From the NCBI RefSeq assembly GCF_000718775.1, contig NZ_JOCB01000013.1:1-64000 (forward strand): 64,000 nt of DNA, in the 5' to 3' direction. How positions within the stretch are numbered: the stretch's first letter is position 1; each line of letters begins with the position of its first letter. A program made the translations under genes and the position numbers. Source of the DNA: Streptomyces sp. NRRL S-31. GTDB lineage: Bacteria > Actinomycetota > Actinomycetes > Streptomycetales > Streptomycetaceae. Below the pieces are notes generated by a model. The model was not told the DNA's origin. It did not search any database and worked only from the letters and a program-made list of their open reading frames with translations. Shown piece by piece: positions 17,518-26,520 of this stretch.

Positions 17518-18810
17518 TCAGGGCTGGGCGGTGAGCTGGAAACTCTGCGCGGGGGAGCCGTCGCAGGACCGCTGGACGAGTTGCACGCCGTCGGTGGCGG
17601 CGCCGGCCGCGGTCAGGCACTTCCCGCTGTGCCGGGCGGTCAGGTGGTAGCGTCCGTCGGCCTCCTTCACCGGCAGCCACTGCTGGTTGGTGCCGCCGGA
17701 GTAGGACCACAGTTGCAGCGGCGCGTTGTCGGCGGTGGAGCGGTCGACCACGTCGACGACCTGCTGGGGATTGCCGCGGGCGGCGATGCGCCGGTAGCCG
17801 TTGTCGGTGGGCCCGAACTGGAACTGCTGTGCCGTGGTGGCGTTGCAGGTGTACTGCTGGACGACGGTCCCGTTGGCCGTGCCGGCCGCGCGGGCGTCGG
17901 CACACGTGCCGTTCCCCTGGTTCCGCAGCGTGTACCAGGAGGTCTCGGAGACGCCGTCGGAGGGCGGCTGGGAGGACGACCCCCCGCCCAGCCACTTCAG
18001 CCCGTCCAGGAGGAACCGGTTCTGCGTCGCGCTGGCGAACGTGGACGACAACGCCGTGTTGGTGTCGTAGTTCATCGCGTTGTGGCCGAAGTTGGCGTAC
18101 AGCATCCGGTACTTGGTGTTCGTCCACAGGATCGGGTAGTACCCGCTGTACCAGGTCTGGTCCGGGTCGGTGCCGAGCGGGAAGCTGCTCGGGTCGACGG
18201 AGGCCAGGATCCTGATGTCCGGGTTCCGGCGCAGGTCGTTGGACCAGCTGTACCACTCGCTGACGGACGAGGTGAAGGTGGCGGGCAGGTTGCCGGTGGC
18301 GGGGTGCGTGCGGTCCTCCACCCGCAGGACCGCCGTGGTCGGTCCCCAGGTGTTCGACTTGAAGTTTCCGCTGCCCAGGAACTGGTCGTGGTACCACGGC
18401 CAGCTCTGCGCGTCGGTGGTGAAGGCCGACACGTGGAAGCCCATCCAGGCGCCGCCGGCGCGCATGTACCGCTCGAAGCCGGCCCGTTGCGCAGCCGACT
18501 GCGGCAGGTCGTCGAGGAAGAGCACGACCTGGTAGGCGTCGACCCGGCCGTCGGCGAGGAGGTTCCAGTCGTTGCTGGCGGTGTAGGTGAAGCCGTTCGC
18601 GGCGGCCTGTTGCGGGAACCACGTGTTGGCCTCGCGCACGAAGCTGATGTGGGCCGCGTCCCAGGTTCCGCTGTACAGCGCCAGCACGCGGAACGGCGTC
18701 GCGGCCGCCGCGGCCCGGGCGGGCGGCTGTGCCACCAGGCTCACCAGCGCGGCGAGGAGGACCGCCAGCCACACGGGGACGCGCACGGCACCGCATCTCA
18801 CCTGTCGCAT
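17518..18810 (-). CDS. Secreted ThuA-domain protein with C-terminal ricin-type (CBM13) lectin domain
   Basis: 430 aa from ATG 18810 (AAGGGA 8 bases upstream). Residues 1-35 form a Sec signal peptide (VPVWLAVLLAALVSLVAQPPARA). A ThuA/trehalose-utilisation fold follows (RVLALYSGTWDAAH, LFLDDLP, WMGFHVS, WTNTKYRMLYANFGHN), then a linker GGGSSSQPPSD and a beta-trefoil with repeated QxF/W motifs (QQFQFG, QQWLPV, AQSFQL). ThuA domains with CBM13 modules are typical exported sugar-acting proteins. A DasR-like operator in the promoter spacer (18921-18932) suggests control by aminosugar signals. The reaction is unknown. Confidence 0.9.
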   Translation of the reverse strand: MRQVRCGAVRVPVWLAVLLAALVSLVAQPPARAAAAATPFRVLALYSGTWDAAHISFVREANTWFPQQAAANGFTYTASNDWNLLADGRVDAYQVVLFLDDLPQSAAQRAGFERYMRAGGAWMGFHVSAFTTDAQSWPWYHDQFLGSGNFKSNTWGPTTAVLRVEDRTHPATGNLPATFTSSVSEWYSWSNDLRRNPDIRILASVDPSSFPLGTDPDQTWYSGYYPILWTNTKYRMLYANFGHNAMNYDTNTALSSTFASATQNRFLLDGLKWLGGGSSSQPPSDGVSETSWYTLRNQGNGTCADARAAGTANGTVVQQYTCNATTAQQFQFGPTDNGYRRIAARGNPQQVVDVVDRSTADNAPLQLWSYSGGTNQQWLPVKEADGRYHLTARHSGKCLTAAGAATDGVQLVQRSCDGSPAQSFQLTAQP

Positions 18811-18913
18811 CGGGGTGTTCCCTTCTTGACCGGGCCCGCGGAGGGCCGGGGTGGGGGAGAAGGAGTTCACGTACGTGACCATCGGGCGCATGTGTGGAAA
18901 GGTGCTGGCCCGG

Positions 18914-18942
18914 AACCTAGAGGTCTGGACCAGAGCCGTCAA
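18914..18942 (-). promoter_or_regulatory. Promoter of ThuA-ricin gene with dre-like operator in the spacer
   Basis: Minus strand TTGACG (18942-18937), a 17-base spacer, then TAGGTT (18919-18914). The spacer holds AGGTCTGGACCA (plus strand 18921-18932), which differs from the DasR core TGGTCTAGACCA at two positions. A repressor bound between -35 and -10 would block transcription. Confidence 0.65.
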
Positions 18943-19002
18943 GGGGTGGCGCACCGAAGGTCCCCGTGTCCCGTCCCCGTGTCCCTCCCGCCGGTCACGC
19001 CG

Positions 19003-19101
19003 CCGTACGCCGAGGTCGTCGACCACTCGGCCCGGCCGTACGGCGACGTCGTCGACCTGTCAGCCCGGCCGTACGGCGAGGTCGTCGACCACGGCCCCGA
19101 G
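19003..19101. repeat. Three 33-bp tandem repeats at the 3' end of the YbdK-like gene
   Basis: Units 19003-19035, 19036-19068 and 19069-19101, each starting CCGTACGSCGASGTCGTCG. The gene's stop codon lies within the second unit (the third in reading direction is untranslated), so the C-terminus of the protein is made of this repeat. Confidence 0.85.
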
Positions 19102-20226
19102 GCGGTCCCCATGGCGCCCGGCGGTACGCCGTTGCCGGTCGGCGCCGGTGCCCCGCCGCTGTACGTCGTCCAGCCAGTCGCCCACCCGCCGGTCGTCGCC
19201 GCAGCCGCTGAGCCGCGGCTCGACCCGCTTCCACAGCTCCTCGACCAGCCGGCCGACGGCCGCCGGGGCGCACTCCGGGGTGTGGGTGGCGGGCAGGGTG
19301 CCCGACGTCCCGTACCGGGCGGCCTGCCAGCACGCCGCGCGCAGCAGCGGATCGGGGACCTCGGGCGCGGGCTCGCCGGCGCGGACCGCGTCCACGGCGC
19401 CCCAGACGAGGGCCCGCACCAGGAGCGCGTAGGCGGTGGCGGCCTCGGCCTCGGGCAGCACGTCGGCGACGCGCACCTCGATGGTGGGCAGGCGCGGTGA
19501 GGGCCGGACGTGCCAGTAGATCATCCCCGGGTCCATCGCCGCTCCGGTGGCCACCAGCCGGCCGACGACCCGCTCGTGGTGCGCCGCGTCCCGCAGGTAG
19601 GGCGGCGGGCCGGCCGAGGGCCACCGGCTCCAGACCATCGAGCGCCAACTCGCGTAGCCGGTGTCCGTCCCGTCGTCGTACGGGGAGTTGCCGGTGAGGG
19701 CCAGCAGCAGGGGCATCCAGCCCCGCAGGTGGTTGACCGCCCGGACGGCCACCTCGCGATCGGCCACGCCCACGTGGACGTGGCAGGAGTTCACCCCCTG
19801 GTCGCGCACCAGCGGCCCGAAGTGGTCCGCGAAGGCGCGGTAGCGCGGCTTGTCGGTGAAGGGCGGCGGGCCGGGTCTGCCGAGGACCGGGGTGCCGCTG
19901 GGCACCAGCAGACAGCCGTGTTCGGCCGCGGCGGCGGCCGCGCCCCCGCGCAGCCGCGCGATCTCCGCCGCCAGCTCGGCGGCGGTGCGGCACACCCCGC
20001 TGACGGTCTCCAGCTGGGCCTGCGAGACCTCCGCCGTGACGTGCGGCGCGCCGAGGCGGGCGAGGGCGGCGCGCACCACGGCGGGGCCGCGGTGCACGGC
20101 CGCTCCGCTGTCCCGGTCGGCCAGGACGAACTCCTCCTCCACGCCGAGCGTCGGCGGCGCGGTCACCTCGTCCGGGGACACCGGCGCACCGGCGGCGGGG
20201 GCCCCCGCGTCAGACGGTTCCGGCAT
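19060..20226 (-). CDS. YbdK-like carboxylate-amine ligase (GCS2 family)
   Basis: 388 aa. The family opening GVEEEFVL appears near residue 28, with NSCHVHVGV, ALTGNSPYDDGTDTGYASWRS and PTIEVRVADV, which match the glutamate-cysteine-ligase type 2 fold. YbdK proteins show weak gamma-glutamylcysteine synthetase activity. In actinobacteria the substrate is usually unknown, since mycothiol replaces glutathione. ATG 20226 is preceded by AAGGGGG. The last about 20 residues come from a DNA tandem repeat, and the stop codon arises inside it. It is a single gene with large spacers on both sides. Confidence 0.88.
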   Translation of the reverse strand: MPEPSDAGAPAAGAPVSPDEVTAPPTLGVEEEFVLADRDSGAAVHRGPAVVRAALARLGAPHVTAEVSQAQLETVSGVCRTAAELAAEIARLRGGAAAAAAEHGCLLVPSGTPVLGRPGPPPFTDKPRYRAFADHFGPLVRDQGVNSCHVHVGVADREVAVRAVNHLRGWMPLLLALTGNSPYDDGTDTGYASWRSMVWSRWPSAGPPPYLRDAAHHERVVGRLVATGAAMDPGMIYWHVRPSPRLPTIEVRVADVLPEAEAATAYALLVRALVWGAVDAVRAGEPAPEVPDPLLRAACWQAARYGTSGTLPATHTPECAPAAVGRLVEELWKRVEPRLSGCGDDRRVGDWLDDVQRRGTGADRQRRTAGRHGDRLGAVVDDLAVRPG

Positions 20227-20769
20227 GCCCGCCCCCTTCGTGGGACACCGGGTACGCGGGTTCCGCGCGGTCCGCGTTCACTCCTGTGACGACCGTCGCG
20301 CTCGGGGGCATGGCACTCCTCGTCGGACAGCGGGTGGGAGCATGCTCGCCCCGCTCCCGGGGCGCGGCAAGCGGTTGCCCGGTCACCATCGGCGCGCGCG
20401 GGGCGCCTCCGCCGCGCGCGACCGACCCGTGCGGACGCGCCCCGCCGGCCGTGTCCGGGGGACCACTGGGACCCGACGGGCGCCTGGGACCCGGGGGGCG
20501 CACCGGAGTGCTCGCCTGTGTTCACCTGTGCTCACGAGTGCTCCCCGGGCACGCGCCGGGAGCGCCCGGGGAGACCCGCTCTCCTGGCCGAAAGCCCACG
20601 CGCGGGAGCTCGGCGTTCCGGCAGGCGTGCGGACCGTGACCCACGGGGAGCCGGCGAACGCGCGGCACGTGGTCGGCGCGGAGCCCCTGCCGCCGGGCGT
20701 GCCCGGTCCCGGGGCGCCGGGACCGGGCACGCCCGCCTGTCGGCCGCGGCGGGGGTGAGGGCGGGGCGG
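20227..20769. other. Intergenic region with two large hairpins
   Basis: 543 bases between the YbdK-like start and the SDR stop, both on the minus strand. It has hairpins at 20541-20573 (10-bp arms) and 20694-20735 (17-bp arms). The open frames seen across it have no domain and no ribosome site, and I call no gene. Confidence 0.6.
20694..20735 (-). terminator. Strong hairpin after the second SDR gene
   Basis: Perfect 17-bp arms 20694-20710 and 20719-20735 with an 8-base loop, 35 bases beyond the SDR stop. Confidence 0.85.
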
Positions 20770-21489
20770 TCACCAGGGAATGGGGTGGCCGTCGCGGTAG
20801 AAGCCGCCGGTGGGTCCGCCGACCGGGAGCGTCGCCGCCCAGACCACGCCGGCGGCGCCGTCCTCGACGGGCCGGCCCCCGGGACCGCCCATGTCGGTGG
20901 CGACCCAGCCCGGGCAGACGGCGTTGACGAGGAAGCGGTCGCCGCGCAGCTCGGCCGCGAGCATGAGGGTGAGGGCGTTGAGACCGGCCTTGGTGATGAC
21001 GTAGGCGGGTGTGCCGCCGCCCATGCTCGCCAGGGACGCCGCTTCGCTGCTGACGTTGACGATTCTCGGGTGCCCGCTCTGCCGCAGCAGGGGGAGGAAG
21101 GTCTGGGTGGTGCGCCAGGGGCCGTACAGGTTGGCCTCCGCGGCCTCGGTGACGGTGCAGAGGTCGGCGGTGGTGGCACGCTGCCAGGTGTCGTACATGA
21201 TCGAGGCGTTGTTGACGAGGACGTCCAGCCGGCCGAAGTCCTCCTCCACCTCGCGCGCGGCGGCGGTGACGCTCCCGGGATCGCGGACGTCCAGTTGGAG
21301 CGGATGGACGCGGGTGCCCTCCCGGGCGAGCTGCCGGGCCGCCGCCTCGGCCGGGGCGAGGGAGCGGGAGGTCAGCAGGACGGTGTGGCCGAGGGCGGCG
21401 AGCTGGCGGCACACTTCGCGTCCGATGCCCCGGTTGGCCCCGGTGACGAGGGAGATCGGAGGGGTGCGCTCGGCCGTGGAGGGGGCCAT
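20770..21489 (-). CDS. SDR-family oxidoreductase (carbonyl-reductase-like)
   Basis: 239 aa from ATG 21489, with AGGAG 7 bases upstream. TGANRGIG cofactor loop near residue 16, LDVRD, NNAS, a catalytic Ser in VSSEAASLASMG, and Tyr/Lys in YVITK (YxxxK). CPGWVATDMGG and the C-terminal GPTGGFYRDG resemble plant and bacterial carbonyl reductase or menthone-reductase-like SDRs. NADPH-dependent reduction of a small carbonyl is likely; the substrate is unknown. It is monocistronic, ended by the hairpin at 20694-20735. Confidence 0.9.
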   Translation of the reverse strand: MAPSTAERTPPISLVTGANRGIGREVCRQLAALGHTVLLTSRSLAPAEAAARQLAREGTRVHPLQLDVRDPGSVTAAAREVEEDFGRLDVLVNNASIMYDTWQRATTADLCTVTEAAEANLYGPWRTTQTFLPLLRQSGHPRIVNVSSEAASLASMGGGTPAYVITKAGLNALTLMLAAELRGDRFLVNAVCPGWVATDMGGPGGRPVEDGAAGVVWAATLPVGGPTGGFYRDGHPIPW

Positions 21490-21666
21490 CGTGAAGCTCC
21501 TGTCGTAAGACCGGTGAGGGTTCGATGCTGGGCGCGCGGACGGGAGTTGTCGAAGCTTTCGTAGGGTGTGGACGCGCCGGGGGCAGGACCTGCCTGTCAC
21601 GCGGGGGAAATCCGGCGGTACGCGCGCCGCCCGTCGTCCCGGACGGACGTCCCCGCCGGGCGGAGG

Positions 21667-22272
21667 TCAGCTCGGGTACTCCCGTGGCCGGTGAACCTCG
21701 CCCGTGCCCAGGGCGATCGCCATCCGGGGGCGCATGGGGCCGTCGTCGCGCCGGGAGAGGACCACCACCTCCTCGACCGTCGCCGACAGCGCACCGAGCC
21801 GCGCGGCGCACTCGGCGGCCAGCGGCCCGGGGTCCCGGGTGCGGCCCAGGGACAGGTGCGGGGTGAAGCGCCCGCCGCGCCCGCGGCAGAGCGGGAACCG
21901 CGACTCCAGCTCACGGTGGAGGCGTGCCCAGGGCGCCCCTCCGGCCGCGGCGGGATCGAGCCACACCGTCGCGTAGTGCCGGTGCCGGAAGCAGCGCACG
22001 CCGGCCAGGCGCGCCGTGAACGCCGCGCTCCGCGCCGCCCCGGCGCACAGCAGCGGCACGGCGCGCCGGAACTCCTCCTCCGGTACGAACCCGAACAGCA
22101 GGTTCACATGCGGCGGCCACCGCCGTACCTGCGGGTCGTGCTCCCAGCGGATCTCCTGGACCGCCGGCCAGAGCTCCGGCGGCGGCAGCCACGCCACCGC
22201 CGTCCGGGGCGTCGGCACCACCGCGAGCGCGTCCGCGGATCCGGCCGCGCCGGGAGCAGGGCAGCCGTACAC
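21667..22272 (-). CDS. LigT-like 2H phosphoesterase (2'-5' RNA ligase family)
   Basis: 201 aa as drawn from GTG 22272; no good ribosome site is visible, and a start 20 or so codons later (before RTAVAWLPP) is possible. The 2H fold is marked by two histidine motifs: PHVNLLFGF and TPHLSLGR. The second is a standard HxS; the first is HxN instead of HxT/S. Members hydrolyse 2',3'-cyclic phosphates or 2'-5' linkages in RNA. The altered first motif may weaken or change the activity. It lies downstream of the dehydrogenase gene but is divided from it by a terminator hairpin only on the dehydrogenase side. Confidence 0.8.
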   Translation of the reverse strand: MYGCPAPGAAGSADALAVVPTPRTAVAWLPPPELWPAVQEIRWEHDPQVRRWPPHVNLLFGFVPEEEFRRAVPLLCAGAARSAAFTARLAGVRCFRHRHYATVWLDPAAAGGAPWARLHRELESRFPLCRGRGGRFTPHLSLGRTRDPGPLAAECAARLGALSATVEEVVVLSRRDDGPMRPRMAIALGTGEVHRPREYPS

Positions 22273-22288
22273 CGCACCGGGTCGTCAG

Positions 22289-22316
22289 GGTCCGGGCACG
22301 CGAGGGTGCCCGGACC
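22289..22316 (-). terminator. Hairpin after the formaldehyde-dehydrogenase-like gene
   Basis: 11-bp perfect arms 22289-22299 and 22306-22316, 6-base loop, just past the stop at 22323. It overlaps the region just upstream of the LigT-like start. Confidence 0.75.
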
Positions 22317-22322
22317 GTCGCC

Positions 22323-23474
22323 TCACGCGGCGAGGGCGTGGCCGGGGTGGAGTACGACCTTGGTGTAGCCCTCGATGCGCTTGTCGAACTTCTCGTACGC
22401 CAGCGGGGCCTCCTCCAGCGGCAGTTCGTGGGAGACCACGAAGCTGGGCCTGGCCCGCCTGGCGATGATCAGGTCGCGCAGCTGGCGGTTGTACCGCTTG
22501 ACGTTGCACTGCCCGGTGCCCACCTTCTGGCCCTTCTCGAACATCCTGCCGATCGAGACCAGGAGTTGGCCGTGCTTGGCGTGCTCGTCCGGGCCGCCCG
22601 GGTCGGACGGCACGTACAGGCCCGGTATGCCGAGCCGGCCGGTCGGCCGTACCGTCTCGACCAGTTCGTTGAGGACGATGGCCGGTTCCTCGTGGCTGGT
22701 GTCGTGCGACTGGGCCTGGTAGCCGACGGCGTCGACACCCTTGTCGGTGCCCTCCCCGTCGGTGTGCTCCTTGATCTGCGCGGCCGGGTCGCCCTTCGTG
22801 AAGTCGATGGGGACCGCCCCGATCTCCTCCGCCTTGGCCAGTCGCTCGGGCACCCGGTCGACCGAGAACACCTTGGCCGCGCCGCGCAGCATCGCCGAGT
22901 AGGCGGCCATCAGGCCCACCGGTCCGGCGCCGTAGACGGCCACGGTCTCGCCGGGGGAGACCTGGGCCAGTTCGCAGCCGTGGTACCCGGTCGGGAAGAT
23001 GTCGGCGAGCAGGACGAAGTCGGTCTCGAACTCCTCTCCCGGTGGCAGTTTCAGACAGTTGAAGTCGGCGAAGGGCACCCGGAGCCGCTCCGCCTGGCCG
23101 CCCTTGTAGGGGCCCATGGCCACGTAGCCGTACGCCCCGCCGGCGAATCCGGGATTGACCGTCAGGCAGAATCCCGTCTCCCCCGCGAGGCAGTTCTTGC
23201 AGAACCCGCACGCGACGTTGAAGGGCATCACGACACGGTCCCCGACGGACAGGGAGGTGACACCGCTGCCGACCTCCTCGATGACGCCGAGGTTCTCGTG
23301 TCCGAAGACGATGCCCGGTTCGGCCGACGTGCGCCCCTCGTACATGTGCAGGTCGGAGCCGCAGATCGCGGACGACGTGACCCGGACGAGCACGTCGTTG
23401 GGATGCTGGAGCTGCGGGTCGTCGACGTCCTTCACCGTGACGCTGAAGGGCCTTTCGTAGACAACGGCTTTCAC
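22323..23474 (-). CDS. Zinc-dependent, glutathione-independent formaldehyde dehydrogenase-like ADH
   Basis: 383 aa from GTG 23474, chosen because GGAGGT lies about 7 bases upstream; the frame opens at GTG 23483. It is a medium-chain dehydrogenase: catalytic zinc ligands in ICGSDLHMYEGR and GHENLG, a structural zinc lobe CGFCKNCLAGETGFC, and a Rossmann motif GAGPVGLMA. The extended insertion after DKGVDAVGYQAQ and the ADIFPTGYHG stretch are typical of the FdhA/formaldehyde dismutase group, which oxidises formaldehyde with tightly bound NAD. Cytoplasmic. It could also act on other aldehydes or alcohols. Confidence 0.9.
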   Translation of the reverse strand: MKAVVYERPFSVTVKDVDDPQLQHPNDVLVRVTSSAICGSDLHMYEGRTSAEPGIVFGHENLGVIEEVGSGVTSLSVGDRVVMPFNVACGFCKNCLAGETGFCLTVNPGFAGGAYGYVAMGPYKGGQAERLRVPFADFNCLKLPPGEEFETDFVLLADIFPTGYHGCELAQVSPGETVAVYGAGPVGLMAAYSAMLRGAAKVFSVDRVPERLAKAEEIGAVPIDFTKGDPAAQIKEHTDGEGTDKGVDAVGYQAQSHDTSHEEPAIVLNELVETVRPTGRLGIPGLYVPSDPGGPDEHAKHGQLLVSIGRMFEKGQKVGTGQCNVKRYNRQLRDLIIARRARPSFVVSHELPLEEAPLAYEKFDKRIEGYTKVVLHPGHALAA

Positions 23475-23716
23475 CTCTGTCACCTCCGCGTCGAGCGCTG
23501 GAAGACGGCAGCGAGGCAGGCCGCTGCCGGGGCCACACGAAGGCGAGGCCCTCGGACGCTCCGTGGCCTGTGCGCTCGCTTCACCGCCGGTACATCCAGG
23601 TAACGCCCGTGGGTCGGGAGGTGCAACCCGCCTCGGCGGTCGACCGGCGGTACGGCCCGGGGGCGGGGCGGCCGTGCGGCGGACCCGGCGCTGCTCGCCG
23701 ACTGCCGGCGCGCAGG

Positions 23717-24193
23717 TCAGCCGGTGGCGTCGGGGGTGTCGTCACGGGGGCCGAGCTTTTCCACCACCGTCTCGTCGGGGCCGATCGGCCGTCCGTCGCC
23801 GTCACGGACCTCCAGCGGGCTCAGCGGGCGCCCGCCGCGACGGTCCAGCAGCCGCGAGTGCGCCTCCCCGGGGGCGAAGCAGTGCCCCTCGCCCCACTGG
23901 CGCAGGGCGACGATGACGGGGAAGAGGGCGCGGCCCTTCTCGGTGAGCACGTACTCCTGGTGCGGGCCGCCGTCGGCGGCGGGCACGCCGCTGATCACGC
24001 CGGCCTGCTCCAGCGCGCGCAGCCGGGCGGCGAGGATGTTCTTGGCGATCCCGAGGCTCCGCCGGAACTCGCCGAAGCGGCGGCTGCCGTCGAACGCGTC
24101 GCGCACGATCAGCAGCGACCACCAGTCGCCGATGGCGTCGACGGACCGGGCGACGGGGCAGGGGTCGGCATCGAACCGGGTGCGGGCCACCAT
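23717..24193 (-). CDS. HxlR-family transcriptional regulator
   Basis: 158 aa. The winged-helix HxlR fold starts CPVARSVDAIGDWWSLLIVRDAFDGSRRFGEF with an early Cys (DPCPV) that in some homologues is a redox or aldehyde sensor. It continues LGIAKNILAARLRALEQAGVI and EYVLTEKGRAL. ATG 24193 has GGAGG 7 bases upstream. It is divergent from an MFS exporter over a 100-base region with an extended dyad (24221-24273), so it is most likely the repressor of the exporter and of itself. Confidence 0.92.
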   Translation of the reverse strand: MVARTRFDADPCPVARSVDAIGDWWSLLIVRDAFDGSRRFGEFRRSLGIAKNILAARLRALEQAGVISGVPAADGGPHQEYVLTEKGRALFPVIVALRQWGEGHCFAPGEAHSRLLDRRGGRPLSPLEVRDGDGRPIGPDETVVEKLGPRDDTPDATG

Positions 24194-24220
24194 CGGCTCT
24201 CCTCCTTCACGGCACGCTTG

Positions 24221-24273
24221 GTTGCAACATGCTACCAGTGCGGCCTACAGTCCGGCTGGTAGCAAGTTGCAAC
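24221..24273. promoter_or_regulatory. Dyad operator between HxlR regulator and MFS exporter
   Basis: 18-base arms 24221-24238 (GTTGCAACATGCTACCAG) and 24256-24273 form an inverted repeat with one mismatch, 17 bases apart. Each arm also carries the palindrome GTTGCAAC. TTGCAA within the arms can serve as the -35 box for either direction (plus: TTGCAA, 18 bases, TACAGT). Confidence 0.8.
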
Positions 24274-24293
24274 CACTTTCGGGAGGGCGCCGT

Positions 24294-25610
24294 ATGCCGG
24301 ACCACTGCCCCACGGCGAGCGGCCGGACGGCCGCGCACGCCGCGCCGCACACCGCACTCGCGCCGCCCGGGCCGCCGCCCGGGTGGCTGGTCCCGCTCTT
24401 CGCCGTCGCGTGCGGAAGCGCGGTGGCCGACGTCTACTTCGCCCAGCCCCTGCTGGTGACCCTCGGCGAGCGGTTCGCGCTGGGCCCCGGCCTGCTCGGC
24501 GCGATCGTCGCCGTCACCCAGCTCGGGTACGCGGCCGGTCTGCTCCTGCTCGTCCCGCTCGGAGACCTGGTCGACCGGCGCACCCTGATCCCGTGCCAGC
24601 TCGGCCTGCTCGCCGCCGCACTGCTGGCCGTCGGCCTGGCGCCCGGGGCCGGCGCACTGCTCGCCGCCCTCGCGGCGGTCGGCGCCCTCGCCGTCGTCGC
24701 CCAGACGATGGTCGCCGCGGCGGCCCACCTCACTGCCCCCGCCCACCGGGGGCGGGTCGTCGGATCGGTCACCAGCGGGGTGATCACCGGCATCCTGCTG
24801 GCCCGTACGGTGGCGGGCACCGTGGCCGACCTGGCGGGCTGGCGCGCCGTCTACCTCCTCTCGGCGGGACTGACCGCCACGCTCGCCCTGCTCCTGCGCC
24901 GCGTCCTGCCGGCCGGGCGCCCACCGGCGGCCGGCCTGCCGTACCGGCGTCTGCCCGCGTCGACCGTCGGCCTGTTCGTCCGCACCCCCCTGCTCCTGGT
25001 CCGCGGCGGGCTGGCCTTCCTGGTCTTCGCGGCCTTCAGCACGCTCTGGAGCAGCGTCGTCCAGCCGCTCAGCGCCCCGCCGTGGTCGCTGACACACACC
25101 GCGATCGGCGCGTTCGGACTCGCCGGCGCGGCCGGGGCCCTGGCCGCGGGCGCCGCCGGCCGCTGGAACGACCGCGGCCTCGCGCAGCGGACCACCGGCA
25201 CCGCCCTGGTACTCCTCGCGGTGTCGTGGCTCCCGCTGGCGTTCACCCGCCAGTCGCTCTGGGCGCTGGCGGTCGGCGCGGTCCTGCTGGACTTCGCCGT
25301 CCAGGCCGTGCACGTCACCAACCAGACCCTCGTCCACGCGGTGCGCCCGGACGCGGGGAGCAGGATCATCGGCGGCTACATGGTCTTCTACTCGGCCGGC
25401 AGCGCCCTCGGCGCCACCGGCTCCTCGGTGGCGTACGCGGCGGCGGGATGGACGGCGGTCGCCGCCCTCGGAGCGGCGTTCAGCTGCGCCGCCCTGCTGC
25501 TGTGGGCGGCGACCCGGCGCCTGCACGACCGGACGGCACCCCCGCCGCCCGCGACGGCGGACCCGCCCGCGACGGCGGACCCCGCGCCGCCCGCCGCGAC
25601 GGACGCCTGA
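24294..25610 (+). CDS. MFS transporter (drug/metabolite exporter)
   Basis: 438 aa from ATG 24294 (GGGAGGG 6 bases upstream). About 12 hydrophobic segments; the loop 2-3 signature reads GDLVDRRTLIP, and the first segment carries DVYFAQPLL, typical of the AraJ/YnfM-like exporter group. It ends in an Ala/Pro/Thr-rich tail of repeated PPATADP units. It shares a control region with the HxlR gene. Export of a small toxic compound is the likely role; the substrate is unknown. Confidence 0.9.
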   Translation: MPDHCPTASGRTAAHAAPHTALAPPGPPPGWLVPLFAVACGSAVADVYFAQPLLVTLGERFALGPGLLGAIVAVTQLGYAAGLLLLVPLGDLVDRRTLIPCQLGLLAAALLAVGLAPGAGALLAALAAVGALAVVAQTMVAAAAHLTAPAHRGRVVGSVTSGVITGILLARTVAGTVADLAGWRAVYLLSAGLTATLALLLRRVLPAGRPPAAGLPYRRLPASTVGLFVRTPLLLVRGGLAFLVFAAFSTLWSSVVQPLSAPPWSLTHTAIGAFGLAGAAGALAAGAAGRWNDRGLAQRTTGTALVLLAVSWLPLAFTRQSLWALAVGAVLLDFAVQAVHVTNQTLVHAVRPDAGSRIIGGYMVFYSAGSALGATGSSVAYAAAGWTAVAALGAAFSCAALLLWAATRRLHDRTAPPPPATADPPATADPAPPAATDA

Positions 25611-25733
25611 GCCGCGCCGCCCGCGGCGGCGGGCGACGCGTGGCGGGGCGGGCGGTCGGGCCGGCAGGGGTGCGTCGGCGCCCTGTGCGGACCGACGGGA
25701 ATGGCGCGGCCGGGTCGGGGACACCTGCTGTTC

Positions 25734-26285
25734 ATGAGCGTGATCGCGGTGATACGTGAGACCGATCGGCGGCTGACCCAGCGGATGGCCGCCCGGACCG
25801 GGCCGGTCGCCCACCGGGCGCTGTCGGCGGTGGAGGAGTGCGCGGAGGGCACCAAGCTGTGGTGCGGCGCGGCCGTGGCGATGGCGTTGTCCGGGGGCCG
25901 GCGCGGGCGGCGTGCCGCCGTGTCGGGGCTGGCGGCGCTGGCCCTGGCGCAACTGGTCTCCAACGGGCTGTGCAAGCGGTTGACCGGCCGGCCCCGGCCG
26001 CCCGTGGACTGGATCCCGCACGACGAGGTCCACGACCGCCCCGAGTCCTCGTCGTTCCCCTCCGGGCACACCGCGGCCGCCGCGGCGTTCACCGCGGCCG
26101 TCCTCCCGGCCTGGCCGCTCGCGGGCGCCCTGTGCGCGCTGGTGGCCCCCGTGGTGGCGGCCGAGCGCGTCCAGAGCGGGGCCCACTACCCGACCGATGT
26201 CGTCGCGGGCGCTCTGCTGGGCGTGGCCAGCGCCTGGGCCGTCCGGCGCGCCCCCGGCCGCGCCCCGCGGCGGCTGCGGGCCTGA
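25734..26285 (+). CDS. PAP2-superfamily membrane phosphatase
   Basis: 183 aa from ATG 25734 (an alternative ATG lies at 25701; neither has a strong ribosome site). The PAP2 signature is complete: KRLTGRPRP (KxxxxxxRP), SSSFPSGHTAAAAAF (PSGH) and ERVQSGAHYPTDVVAGALLG (SRxxxxxHxxxD type). Several hydrophobic helices. Family members dephosphorylate lipid phosphates such as phosphatidic acid or polyprenyl diphosphate at the membrane. It stands alone downstream of the MFS gene. Confidence 0.85.
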   Translation: MSVIAVIRETDRRLTQRMAARTGPVAHRALSAVEECAEGTKLWCGAAVAMALSGGRRGRRAAVSGLAALALAQLVSNGLCKRLTGRPRPPVDWIPHDEVHDRPESSSFPSGHTAAAAAFTAAVLPAWPLAGALCALVAPVVAAERVQSGAHYPTDVVAGALLGVASAWAVRRAPGRAPRRLRA

Positions 26286-26520
26286 CCGGGATCTCGTCCC
26301 GATCACGCCGGGCTCGCGGGGTCCGCTCCCGACGGGAGGCGCCGGACCCCGCCGGCCCCGCGCACGCTCGCGGCCGGGCCCCGCAAGCGCCTCGGCCGGC
26401 CGGGAAGGCCGCGTCGCATGCCGAGGCGGAGCGGTAGGGACGACCGCGTCACCGATGCTCGTCCGGTGCCGGCGGGTCCGGTGGGCAGAGGAGCCCGAGC
26501 AGGGGGGAGAGCACCCGTCG

